NCBI GenBank assembly: GCA_032622095.1
Contig: CP136069.1
Coordinates: 30,010,342-30,074,341 of the forward strand
Direction: 5' to 3'
DNA length: 64,000 bases
Source of the DNA: Siphonodentalium dalli
Lineage: Eukaryota; Mollusca; Scaphopoda; Gadilida; Siphonodentaliidae
A model generated the notes under the pieces. The model was not told the origin of the DNA. It worked only from the letters and a program-made list of their open reading frames with translations, and did not search any database. This document shows, in pieces, positions 1 through 12,330 of this stretch. How positions within the stretch are numbered: the first letter of the stretch is position 1; every line of letters starts with the position of its first letter. The position numbers and the translations under genes were made by a program.

Positions 1-299
1 TAAATTCGTCCCGAAATAAGTAGTAAATATTTGCAAATGTGCGTTGTTCAGACGTTGTGTTTTTCTGAAATATCACGTGGTAGAAATTTTCAGCAGAATT
101 ATTGAATGCTACAATATTTCAGTGGCGAAGTGCCCAGATAAATGCCCACTATATCCAACCGAATTTATCGTGCAATTTGGTTATCAAATTTATATAAAAT
201 AAAAAATAAAACAAATATTTTGGGCTAGATTATTCTCATTTAAAATTAATTCGATCTCCATTCACAGCTTTCTTATGAAATATTGCTGTGGCAACGTTA

Positions 300-1295
300 A
301 ACTCGCGGGTCGCGATCTGGCAGCGACAAAACATCTATAACATAACATAAACCTTAACATATAACATAACATAATCGCGAACGTAAGAGATAACTCAGGG
401 GGGGGGGGGGGGTCGTGAGAAAATTTACACATACAGGGCCCAAAAAAAAATTCCGCCTGATTTTTTTGGACCCACCCCCTAAAATAAGAAAAAAATCATT
501 TTAAATCTAATCAAGACCAAATCAAACGGAATTAAAGGTAAGTTTTAAATTGGTCCGTTTCTTGCAGATTCCAATTGTTCAAACAATTGAAAAACTATCA
601 ACGGTTATGATGTTGTTTTCGACATTGAAAAATACATTTTGAAATAAAAAGTGTTTTATGTTTATTTTTTACATAAATAGTCCAATTACTAATTAATGAC
701 TTCTTCACTGTTGTTCCCAAAAAGGCACTATTCAATATTAATTTGAGGTGAAATGCAAACCAGCACTCCTATTCAGTCATCACTTTTATTTGGCACCAGA
801 GACTGCTTTATCTTATACCTACATATGTTCTTAAGTGTTGGTTAAGGTCATAATCTATGTTAGAACACATTTATTAGTGAAAACAACTTAAAACAATGTC
901 CATAATGTGGGTTGAAAAAAATTTGCACAAACAATTTTTTTCAGGCCTCTGAGATTCTGAGATGCAACCCCGCCCGGTATAGGTATGTTTTTGGAAGATC
1001 TCCCCTGTATTACTTATATCTTATACCTACCCTGTTCCTAAGTGTCTGTAAAGGCCATAACCTGCCTTAGAACACAATTATTAATGAATATATTTGAAAA
1101 CAACTTAAAACAAGGGCAAAAATGTGAATAGAAAAAAATTTGCACAAACTCATTTTTTCGGGCCTCTTTGGACCCACCCACCCCGGCCCTGTATGATAAA
1201 ACATTTGTGCGACCCCCCCCCCCCCCCCCTGGATAACTCGTGAATTTTCTCGCAGTTCGCCATACCTTATCATACATCGCGACCGCGAGTCGTGT
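300..1295. mobile_element. Unclassified inverted-repeat element with poly-G/C tracts
   Basis: CTCGCGGGTCGCGAT near 302 is matched inversely by ATCGCGACCGCGAG near 1276. Next to each end a long G or C run adjoins matching flanks (GATAACTC and GAGAAAATTT on one side, their complements on the other). A TTGGACCCACCC motif occurs near both 467 and 1167. No transposase frame was seen. Confidence 0.5.
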
Positions 1296-1885
1296 AGCCA
1301 CAACCCATCCCATGCATGTGCACCATCTGCCCCCCCCCCGTTGTCACACATTTTCTGGAAATACTCAACAACAGTTACTAGCTGCGAATTAACCCTGACC
1401 CAAAAAAACGGCAATCGTATAGTAAGTATACGAATTGGTTTCGTTGCGATAGTTTGATAGATATTGGCTGACTCTACTATACCCGGACCAGAGAGGGTCC
1501 TCGGTCGTTTTAAAAAGACGTGCAGTGCCTGCGTATATACAACCAAACAGCTGCCTGCAAGTTCGCTTTCGTCATTCACCTGCAGGGACGTGCATGGCGA
1601 CAGGTGCCGGGCAATCAGTCGGAAGTTTCGGTCTGCTTCAATGTTGGTGCACTTGGAAATTCCAAAGTTGACACCCCCAATTTTACTTCTGACCACGCGT
1701 CCCTAATTATTCCTAGCAAAAATACTACATGTCAGCTAGATGTTTGATATAATTATTATCTTTCGTGTTATATTGTGTTAATCGGGCCACATGGACTTCT
1801 ATAACGCGCTGAGTTGCCCTCACCCGTGCACCCCTTGCACTATACCTGTCCATATGTACGCGTCATAAGGTTTAGTATACAAGAG
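1296..1885. other. Non-coding stretch, no supported gene
   Basis: Open frames here are short (below 210 codons) and show no recognisable motif. A C-run lies near 1330. No splice-bounded coding block was recognised. Confidence 0.4.
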
Positions 1886-2414
1886 ACTATTAAAGATGGA
1901 TTATCTCTTTAAATAACAAATTTGAAATAGTTGCATGGGTCTAAAATAATAACTATGAATTGAATACCCCTGTCCGGAAAGGCTTCTATAAATTACTATC
2001 TATTTTATTTCGAATATTTTATTATGAAATGAGATGATTAATTGGGAGACTTTATTTGTCTATCATATAGAGATATAGGTAACATTAGGTTGTTCCTATA
2101 CCAACGTACCGAACGTCAAATGTCCCAGATTGATTGATTGTATTGTTTTATTCCATAGTTATAAGCGATAAAGAGTATAATTAACGTTTATTTGTGATAC
2201 AATTACACAATAACATTTATGTATATGTTAACAGTAACCACAATTGTTCATTAACTAAACATCCACACCTTTTTTTAGCAGAAAATATTCGAAATCAAAT
2301 AAATATTTATCGAAAGAAGCATTTCTGGACAGGAGTCTTCGATTCATTTCTAATATTTTATACACAGGTAACTATATAATACATGTTTACAAAGAGATAA
2401 TCCACCTTTAAGAT
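1886..2414. mobile_element. Foldback MITE, family F copy 1
   Basis: The termini are near-perfect inverted repeats: TTAAAGATGGATTATCTCTT at the left and AAGAGATAATCCACCTTTAA at the right. A related copy lies at 61546-62067. No coding capacity. Confidence 0.75.
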
Positions 2415-2634
2415 TGTATATGTACTACCAAACGGAAAGGAGGCGCGTGTATAGTGACTGCGAATAAGGACATGAATGCAGTGCAAGTGGGGGGGGGGGG
2501 GGCACATTTCTATAGCCCCTATATGACCGGGCGCTATAGTTTACCAACTTGAATGGCAGCCATTCACAGATAAATGCGTCGCATCCATCCCGTCATCACA
2601 GTGCCGGTCAAACAGTTGTTTTTTTTTGTATCTT

Positions 2635-2947
2635 AATACGCCCTGTCACTAAGTAGCGGCCATATTGGATCCACCAGGTCCGGTTCCGTGGTTTCGTAAA
2701 TCCATCCAGCCCGGCCGGTTCCGTGGTTTTAGTGCTACAGGTCAAAGTTTTGGAGTAGCATTTCCATATATGGTGCTTTTGAATTATTCATGACTTCCAT
2801 AATATGGAAAGCTAAGTAAAACAACGGAACTAGCCTAGTACCCAGGCCAGCAAACGGGCGAGTAGCAGAGTTGGGACAGGGTACCAGTCTAAACGGAACC
2901 GGCCCTGATGGATCCAATATGGCCGCGAGTTAGTGACAGGGCGTATT
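2635..2947. mobile_element. MITE with ~40-bp terminal inverted repeats
   Basis: AATACGCCCTGTCACTAAGT at the left is inverted at the right end as TAGTGACAGGGCGTATT, and GGCCATATTGGATCCA pairs with TGGATCCAATATGGCC. About 313 bp, non-coding. Confidence 0.75.
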
Positions 2948-3049
2948 CATTATTAAACCCCACTGTTAACTGGTATTCATGCATTATTACCCCCCCCCCC
3001 CCGGCCTACAAGAAATATATTCAATATTCTTCCCTATGTTAACTGGGAT

Positions 3050-3371
3050 TCCGGATTACGGGGACGACACCCTCACACGATACCATTTATACCACCAGGG
3101 ATGTGAATTCAGTATGCGGAGACGGTCGGGGAGGGTGTGATAATCCCACACAATACCATTTATGCCACCATGCAGTGTCGTTGCGGAGATCGACGACCGG
3201 GAGAGGTTGTGCAGTATGCGGGGACGACGGCCGGCGCGGGTGGGGGGGGGGGGGGGGGTAACACACCTACATAATACCATGTATGCCACCAGGGATGTGC
3301 AGTGTGCGCCGGTAACGGCCGGGGAGCTATACGGGGTGGCGTACACTCAGACGTACAGTGTCATGCATGTT
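3050..3371. repeat. Degenerate GC-rich tandem repeat, split by a MITE
   Basis: Units of roughly 80-90 bp share ATACCATTTATGCCACCA, GTATGCGGAGACGG and GGCCGG. The same motifs resume at 3625-3720, so the array is interrupted by the MITE at 3372-3624. A long G run lies near 3241. Confidence 0.65.
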
Positions 3372-3624
3372 CAGTAATGTCCAAAGTAATTGACCACTTA
3401 ACCACAGCAGAATTATGGGTAATTTTTCAGGATTTAGTCGGAATTATGGCTTGTTGCCATTAATCGGAAAGCATTCGGAAATATGGCTTGTTGCCATTCA
3501 TCGGAAAGCTCTCGGTGAGAGCTTTCCTATGAATGGCAACAAGCCATATTTCCGACTTAGAAATCCTGAAAAATTACCCATAATTCTGCTGTGGTTAAGT
3601 GGTCAATTACTTTGGGCATTACTG
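3372..3624. mobile_element. Family A palindromic MITE (mariner-like), copy 1
   Basis: Family A begins CAGTAATGCCC and ends GGGCATTACTG, usually between TA dinucleotides, and is almost fully palindromic (CTTAACCACAGCAGAATTAT with its complement; GGCTTGTTGCCATTCATCGG with its complement). This copy has the full hairpin with a GAAAGCTCTCGGTGAGAGC centre. Confidence 0.8.
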
Positions 3625-3724
3625 TATGCCACCATGCAAGGGTGTGTGGTTTGCGGAGACGGTCGGTGGAGCTTGGGGGACAGTATGCCGAGACGGCCGA
3701 TTGTTATCGTTGGCCCTTAACCGT

Positions 3725-4716
3725 TAGGTAACAAAACCCACGATCCTGATAGTACAGATGGCAGCTAGTACGTCAACCCGACAGTGCAACCTACTTTGCG
3801 CACAGCTGTACTATAATCACGGCTGGTATTTCCCATGCAACAAAACACGTGGATCGGCATCAGATCTGCGCCCCCTCGATACCCTCGAATGTGTATACTT
3901 ACATCATTTTGTTGCACACTGGAGGCAGAAAGAATTGTTCATTGTCTTTGATCCACTGCTCGACATTATTAATCACTGGTGCTGTCGCCATTTCTATCGT
4001 CCCAGTAGCTCGCCCTATGCGTCGACCTTGAAAGTTATGGAAAATATAAACTTTTTTTTTACACAGTCTGCTGCATAGGTTACAATAACCGAAGCTGAAC
4101 GTCGTGGGTCAAAACAGAGCCATCGAATTATTTAGTCGTGACCTCCTGCCTTTGCGAAAGTTTTATACTTCAGTAGTTTGCAAAAGGTACGTGCTCTCGG
4201 CGACACAATAGGCAGAACAGTTTGATAAGAATAATTATATATCGAAGAATGTATTGTTGATACATCATGGTATGTGTTTCTTCTCTCACAGTGTATCCCA
4301 TTTCATCGTGGTACAGTGTATGAAAATAAGTGACGTGACCTTGAGGAAGGGGGAGGGGGTGATTGTGCCCATGCACTTAATTTTCGAATCACCAGATCAC
4401 ATTATGTACAAAATATTCCATGTCATATACCATTTGAAAGAGGAAGCTCCAAATCATTGTATTATTAACTGATCCGGTCGTATTAAACTGGGAACATGTT
4501 TTTTTTATCGAGGTACCAAGGCGTGTCCTGTATTTAATTTTGATCCGGACTGTACTATAAAGTCTATTATACTCAATGGAAGGGGAATAACTCTATATCT
4601 TAGTTTGAATTCTGATGCATTCTGTGTTGACAAGGGGGGGGGGGGGGGGTCTTGGAATGAATTTCTATCACTTGGTGGACAGTCCGAGGCAACAGCTGCT
4701 TCGTATTCTGGTGGAA
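3725..4716. other. Non-coding flank of the Helitron
   Basis: No gene recognised. A 17-base G run sits near 4634. The open frames (up to 106 codons) carry no recognisable domain. Confidence 0.4.
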
Positions 4717-4799
4717 TCTCATATATATTTTGAAGACCTCTGTCTGTCTGTCTGTTTGTTTGTCTGTCTGTTTGTCTGTCATTTATACAAATCTACGAT

Positions 4800-5870
4800 T
4801 CTCGACCGATCGGGACGAAACTTGGTACGTGTATGTAGTTTGACCAGGCGGTCGACGTTGTCGTATTGGTGAGCCCGTGCGGCGCCCGCTTCGCGCATGC
4901 GCAGCCGAGATCTCGGAAACTGGTGGAGCTATCGATTTGAAATTTGCTATGTGAATGAACCTTGCCCCGGATACGAATTTTATCGGGTCGCCGAGCCCGT
5001 GCGACGCCAGCTTCGCGCATGCGCAGACGAGATCTCGGAAACGGGTGGAGCTATCGACTTGAAATTTGCTATGTGAATGTATCTTGCCCCGGATACGAAT
5101 TGTATCGGGTCGCCGGGCCCGTGCGACGCCAGCTTCGCGCATGCGCAGACCAGATCTCGGAAATTTTGTATCCGTGCGACGCCAGCTTCGCGCAGCCCTC
5201 GATACATGCACGAAAAGACACAAGACTTTATGTTATCAACTGGTCAATAATAACGAAATTGTTCCGTCATCATTCACGAGTTATCAAAATAATAACGAAA
5301 TTGTGCCGTCATCATTCACGATTCTCGACCGATCGGGACGAAACTTGGTACGTGTGTGTAGTTTGACCAGGCGGTCGATGTTGTCGTATTGGTGAGCCCG
5401 TGCGGCGCCCGCTTCGCGCATGCGCAGACGATATCTCGGAAACGGGTGGAGCTATCGATTTGAAATTTGCTATGTGAATGTACCTTGCCCCGGATACGAA
5501 TTTTATCGGGTCGCCGAGCCCGTGCGACGCCAGCTTCACGCATGCGCAGACGAGATCTCGGAAACGGGTGGAGCTATCGACTTGAAATTTGCTATGTGAA
5601 TGTATCTTGCCCCGGATACGAATTTTATCGGGTCGCCGAGCCCGTGCGACGCCAGCTTCGCGCATGCGCAGACCAAATCTCGGAAATTTTGTATCCGTGC
5701 GACGCCAGCTTCGCGCAGCCCTCGATACATGCACGAAAAGACACAAGACTTTATGTTATCAACTGGTCAATAATAACGAAATTGTGCCGTCATCATTCAC
5801 GAGTTATCAAAATAATAACGAAATTGTGCCGTCATCATTCACGATACATGCACGAAAAGACACAAGACTT
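4800..5870. repeat. Helitron internal tandem repeats (~120 bp in ~523-bp blocks)
   Basis: A ~120-bp unit containing GCCCGTGCGACGCCAGCTTC, CGCATGCGCAGAC and GATCTCGGAAACGGGTGGAG recurs about three times in each of two blocks (block starts 4801 and 5324). The short Helitron relatives carry the same unit. Long open frames on both strands here are by-products of the repeat. Confidence 0.85.
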
Positions 5871-7040
5871 TATGTAATCAGAACAAGGACAATTCTTCCC
5901 ACAACCACAGCACATTTCATGAACATTCATCCATTAATTAATCAGAAGCATATCTTCCCCTATTCTGGCGTGAACTGTGAACTGTGAAAATGCATTTCTA
6001 TTAGAATATCAAACATGATATAGACGCTCTTTGTTATTTCCATATCAGGAATCCGTTCACAGATAACGCTCTTTGTGTTAGCCAGGAATTCAATGTCTAC
6101 CAAACGCTACGAACTAACGTTTTGTGCATTTGTTGACATTGTTGGGATGTACTCTCCTTGAATCAGAGCTTCGTGGAATATCTTTTCTGATTTCTTGATT
6201 ACCATTTGAGTTCCAGATCTCGGAAAAGTGTGAAGCTATCGACTTGAAATGTATTAATCACAAGCATATCTTCCCCTATTCGGGTGTGGACTGCTGCTCG
6301 CCTGCAAATCACCCGTCATAGAAGCATATCTTCCCCTATAACTGTATCATTGCAGTTACTGCCTTAACCTGTATTTTCTTATAATTTGCTATTTAAGCTT
6401 TCTTTCGTCCACTGCGGATGTTCATTTCCACGTATACATGTCAAGAACATTTTATCTCTCATTGTAATTATTGTGCTAAAATCTGGTCAATAACGAAATT
6501 GTGCCGTCATCCTTCACCGACAGTCCTCGATACATGCAAGAAAAGACACAAGACTTTATGTTATCAGAACAAGGACAATTCTTCCCACTACCACAGCACA
6601 TTTCATCAACATTCATCCACTAAAATCTGGTCAATAATAACGAAATTGTGCCGTCATCATTCACCGGCAGCCCTCGATACATGCAAGAAAAGACAAGACT
6701 TTATGTTATCAGAACAAGGACAATTCTTCCCACTACCACAGCACATTTGATCAACATTCATCCAGTTTGTGTCATTTTGGCTTGAATAAGGTCATTTTCG
6801 GCACAAGACTTTATGGTATCAGAACAAGGACAATTCTTCCCACTACCACAGCACATTTCCTCAACATTCATCCAGTTTGTGTCATTTTATGGCTTGAATA
6901 AGGTCATTTTCGGCTTTTTTCGCTGCCAAAATGGCAAAATGTATTAATCAGAAGCATATCTTCCCCTATTCGGGTACCAAAATGGCAAAATGTATTAATC
7001 AGAAGCATATCTTCCCCTATTCGGGTGTGAACTGCTGGTC
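5200..7040 (+). repeat. Repeated fragments resembling the Rep coding sequence
   Basis: Segments such as those at 6490-6560 and 6638-6705 translate to VPSSFTGSPRYMQEKTQDF, the same block found inside the Rep gene (LPSSFTGSPRYMQEKTQD at 8866-8925). They alternate with AGAACAAGGACAATTCTTCC and AGAAGCATATCTTCCCCTAT repeats. The fragments are not part of an open gene. Confidence 0.7.
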
Positions 7041-7321
7041 GCCCCTGACGAGATTGGTCGCCCCTCGAAGCTTCACTTTAAATGCCCATCATTGTAAGTG
7101 ATGTCGGGCAATGTCCCACGCAAATTTATCTTCAGAAATTTTCGAACTTTTCAGAAGTGTTTAGTATTATCCCGGTTCCCTCGAAGTTCATATAATTTGA
7201 ACGGCCACTATTAGCGCAAGGGACTCGATAATACATAGAAAATGCCCCCGAAAAAGCGGAAGCTCATAGGCCGCAAGAGTAACAATACACGTGCGAAACA
7301 GATTTGTCGTGATAACGAAAC

Positions 7322-7705
7322 TGACGAACAGTTGCGGCTGGATGCCGATCGCCAGTCGACGGCCCTTTCCAGGGCGTCAGAAACTGACGAACAGCGCCAG
7401 TTGCGGCTGGATGCCGATCGCCAGTCGACGGCCCTTTCCAGGGCGTCAGAAACTGACGAACAGAGCCAGTTGCGACTGGTTGCCGTTCGCCAGTCGACGG
7501 CCCTTTCCAGGGCGTCATAAACTGACGAACAGCGCCAGTTGCGGCTGGATGCCGATCGCCAGTCGACGGCCCTTTCCAGGGCGTCAGAAACTGACGAACA
7601 GAGCCAGTTGCGGCTGGATGCCGATCGCCAGTCGACGGCCCTTTCCAGGGCGTCAGAAACTGACGAACAGAGCCAGTTGCGACTGGATGCCGATCGCCAG
7701 TCCTT
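7322..7705 (+). repeat. 69-bp coding tandem repeat in the Helitron N-terminus
   Basis: About five and a half units encode ETDEQxQLRLDADRQSTAL then SRAS. ETxEQR-type repeats are usual at Helitron protein N-termini. One unit has GAA changed to TAA at 7518-7520, and the last unit is truncated, which shifts the frame into the following domain. Confidence 0.9.
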
Positions 7706-9299
7706 TCCAGGGCGTCAGAAACGGTTGCACAAACGGAATTGCGTCGACGAAACGACCGAGTCGCTACTGCAAATGCCACAGAAGAACAACAACGTCTCAA
7801 CGTTATTAGTTGGGGAAAAGCAGCCATGAATTACAATCCATCCATCGATTATACATCTCACGACTCTCTCCGAGTTGGCCAAATGATGGTTGTTTGTGAG
7901 CACTGCTCTGCTTTGAGGTGGCCCACCGAACCCCTAGGTTTCTGCTGTTCTCGTGGGAAGGTCTCCCTTCCGATTCGTCCAGACCAACCACAGCCCCTGA
8001 GAGGCCTACTTAGTGGCGATTCACCAGACTCGGAACATTTCCTCCACAACATCCGCCGATATAATTCGGCTTTCCAAATGACATCGTTTGGAGCTAATGT
8101 AATAACCGAATGTGGTTTTATGCCAACATTCAAGGTTCAGGGCCAGATCTATCACAGAATTGGCTCGCTCCTATATACCTACAGCCGAACAACAACCCCG
8201 ATTTTTGCAAGTCTACTTCATCGATGACCACCATGACCAGGCAAACCTTCGAGCATCCGATAACCTTAAACCTCATCTGATCATCGCAATCCAAGACATG
8301 TTGCACGAGCACAACTCTTACATTACTAGCTTCAAGTATGCCATTGAGTCTAATCCCGGTCCGGATCTCGATGTTGTCATCAATGCTGATAAAAAGCCTT
8401 CAGATGCACATCGTGGCAGGTTCAATGCCCCAGCTTGCAATGAACTTGCAGTGGTCATGACCGGGCAAGAACATGGAGCGCGAGACATAGTAATTAAGTC
8501 CCGTGATAACACAATCAGGAGGATTTGCGAGACACACAGGTCATATGACCCTCTACAGTACCCTCTACTGTGTGTGCGTGGTGAAGATGGCTATCGCTTG
8601 GGGATCCAACATGCTGTCGGTCGAAAGAATGTCTCGTGCAATGATTTCTATGCTTACTATTTCATGGTAAGGAGCAATTCTTTCAACCACTTACATCGGA
8701 GTAGGAATCTGTTCAATCAGTTTGCTGTAGACATGTATGCTAAGGTTGAATCTGAAAGACTGTTTTACATTCGTTCACACTAGCGTGAATTACGAGCAGA
8801 TTCCTACATTCATCTCCGAGACAGCATCAATAACGATCAGACAGAAGGCCATGGTCAACTTTGTATACTTCCGTCATCATTCACAGGAAGTCCACGATAT
8901 ATGCAAGAGAAGACCCAGGACGCCTTGACGTATGTGAAGAATTTTGGTCGCCCAGATCTCTTTGTCACGTTTACATGTAATCCCAAATGGGAGGAGGTCA
9001 AGAGAGAGTTGTTCGATGGCCAGGCACCAAGGGACAGACATGGTGTGGTTGCCCGTGTTTTCCGCCTGAAACTTCAGAAACTCGTGTTTCTGGTGAAGAA
9101 ATGTCATATCTTCGGGCAATCATTATGTGACATGTACACCATTGAGTGGATCAATCCCAACTCGCCTTGCATGAAAGATGGCAAGTGCTCGAAGCGATAT
9201 CCGAGACAGTTTTTAGCAGAGACCCAGACATCTAATGAAGGTTACCCTCTCTACAGGAGGCGTTCACCAGAAGATGGCGGTTTCACTGCTAAAATATGA

Positions 9300-10870
9300 A
9301 TGAGAACTGGTGGAGACTTCGAAATCGACAACAGGTGGATTGTCCCTTATTGTCCTCTTCTGACGAAGTTATTCGATGCACATATTAATGTTGAATTTTG
9401 CAGCTCTGTCAAGTCCATTAAATATGTGTGCAAGTATATAAATAAGGGTTCAGATGCTGCCATGTTCGCATTACGAGACTCGAATGATGAGGTCAGCCAG
9501 TTTCAAATGGGCAGATATCTTAGCACAAGCGAGGCGTTCTGGAGAATATTTGATTTTCCTATTCATGACCATCATCCTACAGTGGTTCGCCTCGCTGTCC
9601 ATCTCGAAAATGGTCAGAGGGTGTATTTCACTGAGAATAATGCCCAGCAAGTAGCTGCTGCTCCACCAAAGGAAACGAGTTTAACATCTTTTTTCACGAC
9701 ATGTCAAAATGATGAGTTTGCTCGGAGTCTTCTCTACCTTGAAATGCCCGCATACTACACATGGGAGAACAACAGATGGTCCAGGCGGAAGCGGGGTTCA
9801 CCAGTTGATGGACAGGTTGGTGTCTTCGAGGACGCGGCCCTGTGCAGACTGTACAAGGTACACCCATCTCAGCATGAATGTTTTTATTTGAGGGTGCTCC
9901 TCTTGGAAGTTCGGGGTCCTGAATCTTTTGAAAGTCTGAGAACCATTGATGGTGAGGTATGCACGACTTTCCGCCAGTCTGCTCTCCAAAGATGCCTTAT
10001 TGAAGACGACAGACAATGGGAAGCAACTCTGTCCGAGGCTTCTGTTTCAAGAACGCCGAGGTGTATGCGTAGCCTCTTTGCTGTTCTGTTGCAGATGTGT
10101 GGAGTCTCAGATCCCAATAGTCTCTGGATGCAATTCAGAGAGGATATGTCTGAAGACTTCTGCTGGAGACAACAGAGGCTCAACCCAGATGTTGAGGTCG
10201 CCTTCAATGAAGATATCTTCAATCAAGCTCTCGTGGCTATTGAAGACAAGATTCTAGCCCACGGAGGCCTTGAATTACACACTTTCGGACTTCCCCGAAC
10301 TACCAGGATTGAAACTGTTCAACAACCAAGAGAAATACTTAGAGAGACGACATATGATAGAGATACCCTTGCTGATGTCATCGCTTCAAGTGAAGCGAAA
10401 CTATTGCCAGAACAGCGGCATGTTTTTGACACAATTATGGGTTCTGTAAACGGTGCCGGTGGTATATTTTTCTTAGATGCGCCAGGTGGTACTGGTAAAA
10501 CGTTTCTAATAAACTTAATTCTTGCCAGGATTCGGATTCAGGGGAAAATTGTCATTGCAGTTGCGTCATCTGGGATCGCTGCGACATTGCTCCCGGGTGG
10601 TAGGACTGCTCACTCGGCATTCAAACTCCCGCTGAACTTAACAGTGAATGTCCTGGCGACGTGCAATATAGCAAAAGGTACAGGGCTTGCGCGTCTACTC
10701 CGCAGTTGTGTAATGATTGTTTGGGATGAGTGCACCATGTCTCACAAACATGCATTCGAAGCTCTGGACAGGACATTGCAGGACATTCGTGAGTGTAATG
10801 CGATCATGGGCGGTGTAACCTTGCTCCTGTCCGGAGACTTCAGACAAACGCTCCCTGTTATCCCTCAGGT
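9300..10870 (+). pseudogene. Helitron Rep C-terminus and helicase N-terminal half
   Basis: The longest open segment of the RepHel gene. It continues the upstream frame after an in-frame TGA, so the ATG at 9300 is probably not a native start. It has KYVCKYINKG near residue 40 and Walker A APGGTGKT near residue 395. It ends in a frameshift after LPVIPQ, where roughly a dozen residues expected in the family (a GTRADxVNAC-type block) are missing. Confidence 0.9.
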
Positions 10871-11730
10871 CGTCTTATCTTTGGCGGAGTGTTCGCTCTC
10901 TGAACCTGACAACCAACATGAGAGCCCATTCATATAACGACGAGATGGCCACCTCATTTGCAAGTGATTTGCTTCACATTGGAAATGGCGAACTTCATGG
11001 TAGCATAAATATATCTGAATGCACCGACTGTTGTTGTGTCGGAAGTTGTGATGCATTGATTGGGGCAGTTTTCGGTGATTTGGTCAGCAACATGAGTGAT
11101 TCCACCTGGCTATGTGAGAGAGCAATTCTCGCTCCTAAGAATGACACCGTTGACAATCGCAAGATGCTGGCAATGGTACCTGGAGAGATCCGTGCATCCA
11201 AGTCTATAGATTCAATCCCAGATCCAAGTGACGTGGTCAACTATCCTACCGAATTTCTCAATTCTTTGAGTCCCACTGGTATGCCACCACACGAGCTTTT
11301 CCTGAAAGAGTGTGTTCCGATCATGTTGTTGAGGAATATGGAACCCCCGAAACTCTGCAATGGCACCAGGCTCCTTATCAGGAAAATAATGCCTCATCTT
11401 ATTGAGGCCGAGATTTTGACCGGGTGCGGCAAGGGTGAATATGTGTTCATCCCTAGAATTCCCTTGATACCTACAGACAGCCCAATTGAGTTCCGAAGGC
11501 TGCAGTTCCCGGTTAAGCTAAGTTTTGCTATGACAATTAATAAGTCACAAGGCCAAACACTTAAAGTAGCCGGGTTCCAACTGAAGGAACCATGTTTCTC
11601 TCATGGTCAACTTTATGTTGCCATGTCACGAGTTGGTTGGCCAGGTAACTTTCACATCAATGCACCTGACAATGCAACAATCAATGTCGTGTACAGGGAG
11701 GCCCTCGGGTTATCAGATATTGGTATGTGA
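10870..11730 (+). pseudogene. Helitron helicase C-terminal half
   Basis: In the frame read from about 10876 the protein resumes with LWRSVRSLNLTTNMRAHSYN, overlapping the spurious tail of the previous frame. It then contains FAMTINKSQGQTL and QLYVAMSRVG, conserved in PIF1-type Helitron helicases, and ends with TGA at 11728. Confidence 0.9.
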
Positions 11731-11739
11731 TCAGAGTGC

Positions 11740-12330
11740 TGGGCATGCCAACTAACCTCTCTTCGTGACATTTGATGTTACTCCATGATATTGTGTATAT
11801 AGTTCATTTAATTTATTGATCTCAGGAAATGTTCTTCGGTGATCGGTCGCCGGGCCGGAGAACATGTATATGTCCATTGTGTACATACTACTTATTCATT
11901 CATTTATTGGTCTCATGTGAAGTTCGTCGGTGATTGGTCGCCAGGCCGATGAACATGTATAATATTGCCATTGCGTGCATATTATTTATTCATTCAATTC
12001 ATTTATCCCATGTGAAGTTCTTCGGTGATTGGTCGCCAGACCGATGAACATTTTGTACATAATATTTATTTAATTTATTGATCTGATCAGAGTGCTGGGC
12101 AGGCCAACTAACCTATTCTTCGTGACATTTGATGTTACTCCATGATCTTGTGTATATAGTTTATTTAATTTATTGATCTCAGGAAATGTTCTTCGGTGAT
12201 CGGTCGCCGGGCCGGAGAACATGTATATTGATGTACATTTTGTATATACTATTTATTTTATTTATTGATCTAATGCTGCCACTGTCGGTCCCAAGACCGA
12301 ACAACATTCAGGCCTTTGTTGTGATTTTAA
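11740..12330 (+). repeat. Helitron 3' zone with repeated hairpins
   Basis: A block with GTTCTTCGGTGATCGGTCGC followed by a closing arm recurs near 11829, 11920, 12015 and 12188. Each copy can fold (GTTCTTCGG with CCGGAGAAC; GTTCGTCGG with CCGATGAAC). A longer block (GTGCTGGGCAxGCCAACTAACC) is duplicated at 11735 and 12090. Confidence 0.75.

Larger units (their letters stand above)
7242..11730 (+). pseudogene. Helitron Rep-helicase (RepHel), inactivated
   Basis: Segments in order: a repeated N-terminal region (7242-7700), a Helitron-like N domain (7739-8170, zinc-finger-like CEHC and CC residues), a Rep region (about 8178-9700) and a PIF1-type helicase (about 10380-11700). The Rep block has FVTFTCNPKW and KYVCKYINKG, the latter fitting the tyrosine motif. 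The HUH segment (usually GLPHxHxL) is missing between IEWI and NPNSPCM at about 9150. The helicase has Walker A APGGTGKT, DECTM, GDFRQTLPVIPQ and a C-terminal INKSQGQT and YVAMSRV. Damage: stop near 7518, frameshifts near 7700, 8172 and 10868, TAG at 8781 and TGA at 9297. It cannot make a full protein. Confidence 0.93.

Noticed and set aside
1067-1696. A 209-codon minus frame at the left edge
   Set aside because: Runs through poly-G tracts (GGGGG) and the inverted-repeat element; no recognisable domain.
4783-5746. Overlapping open frames of 130-146 codons on both strands
   Set aside because: They arise from the 120-bp Helitron repeat, which happens to be open in several frames; no domain and no start context.
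7264-7827. Minus-strand 187-codon frame opposite the Helitron N-terminus
   Set aside because: Shadow of the 69-bp coding repeat on the plus strand.
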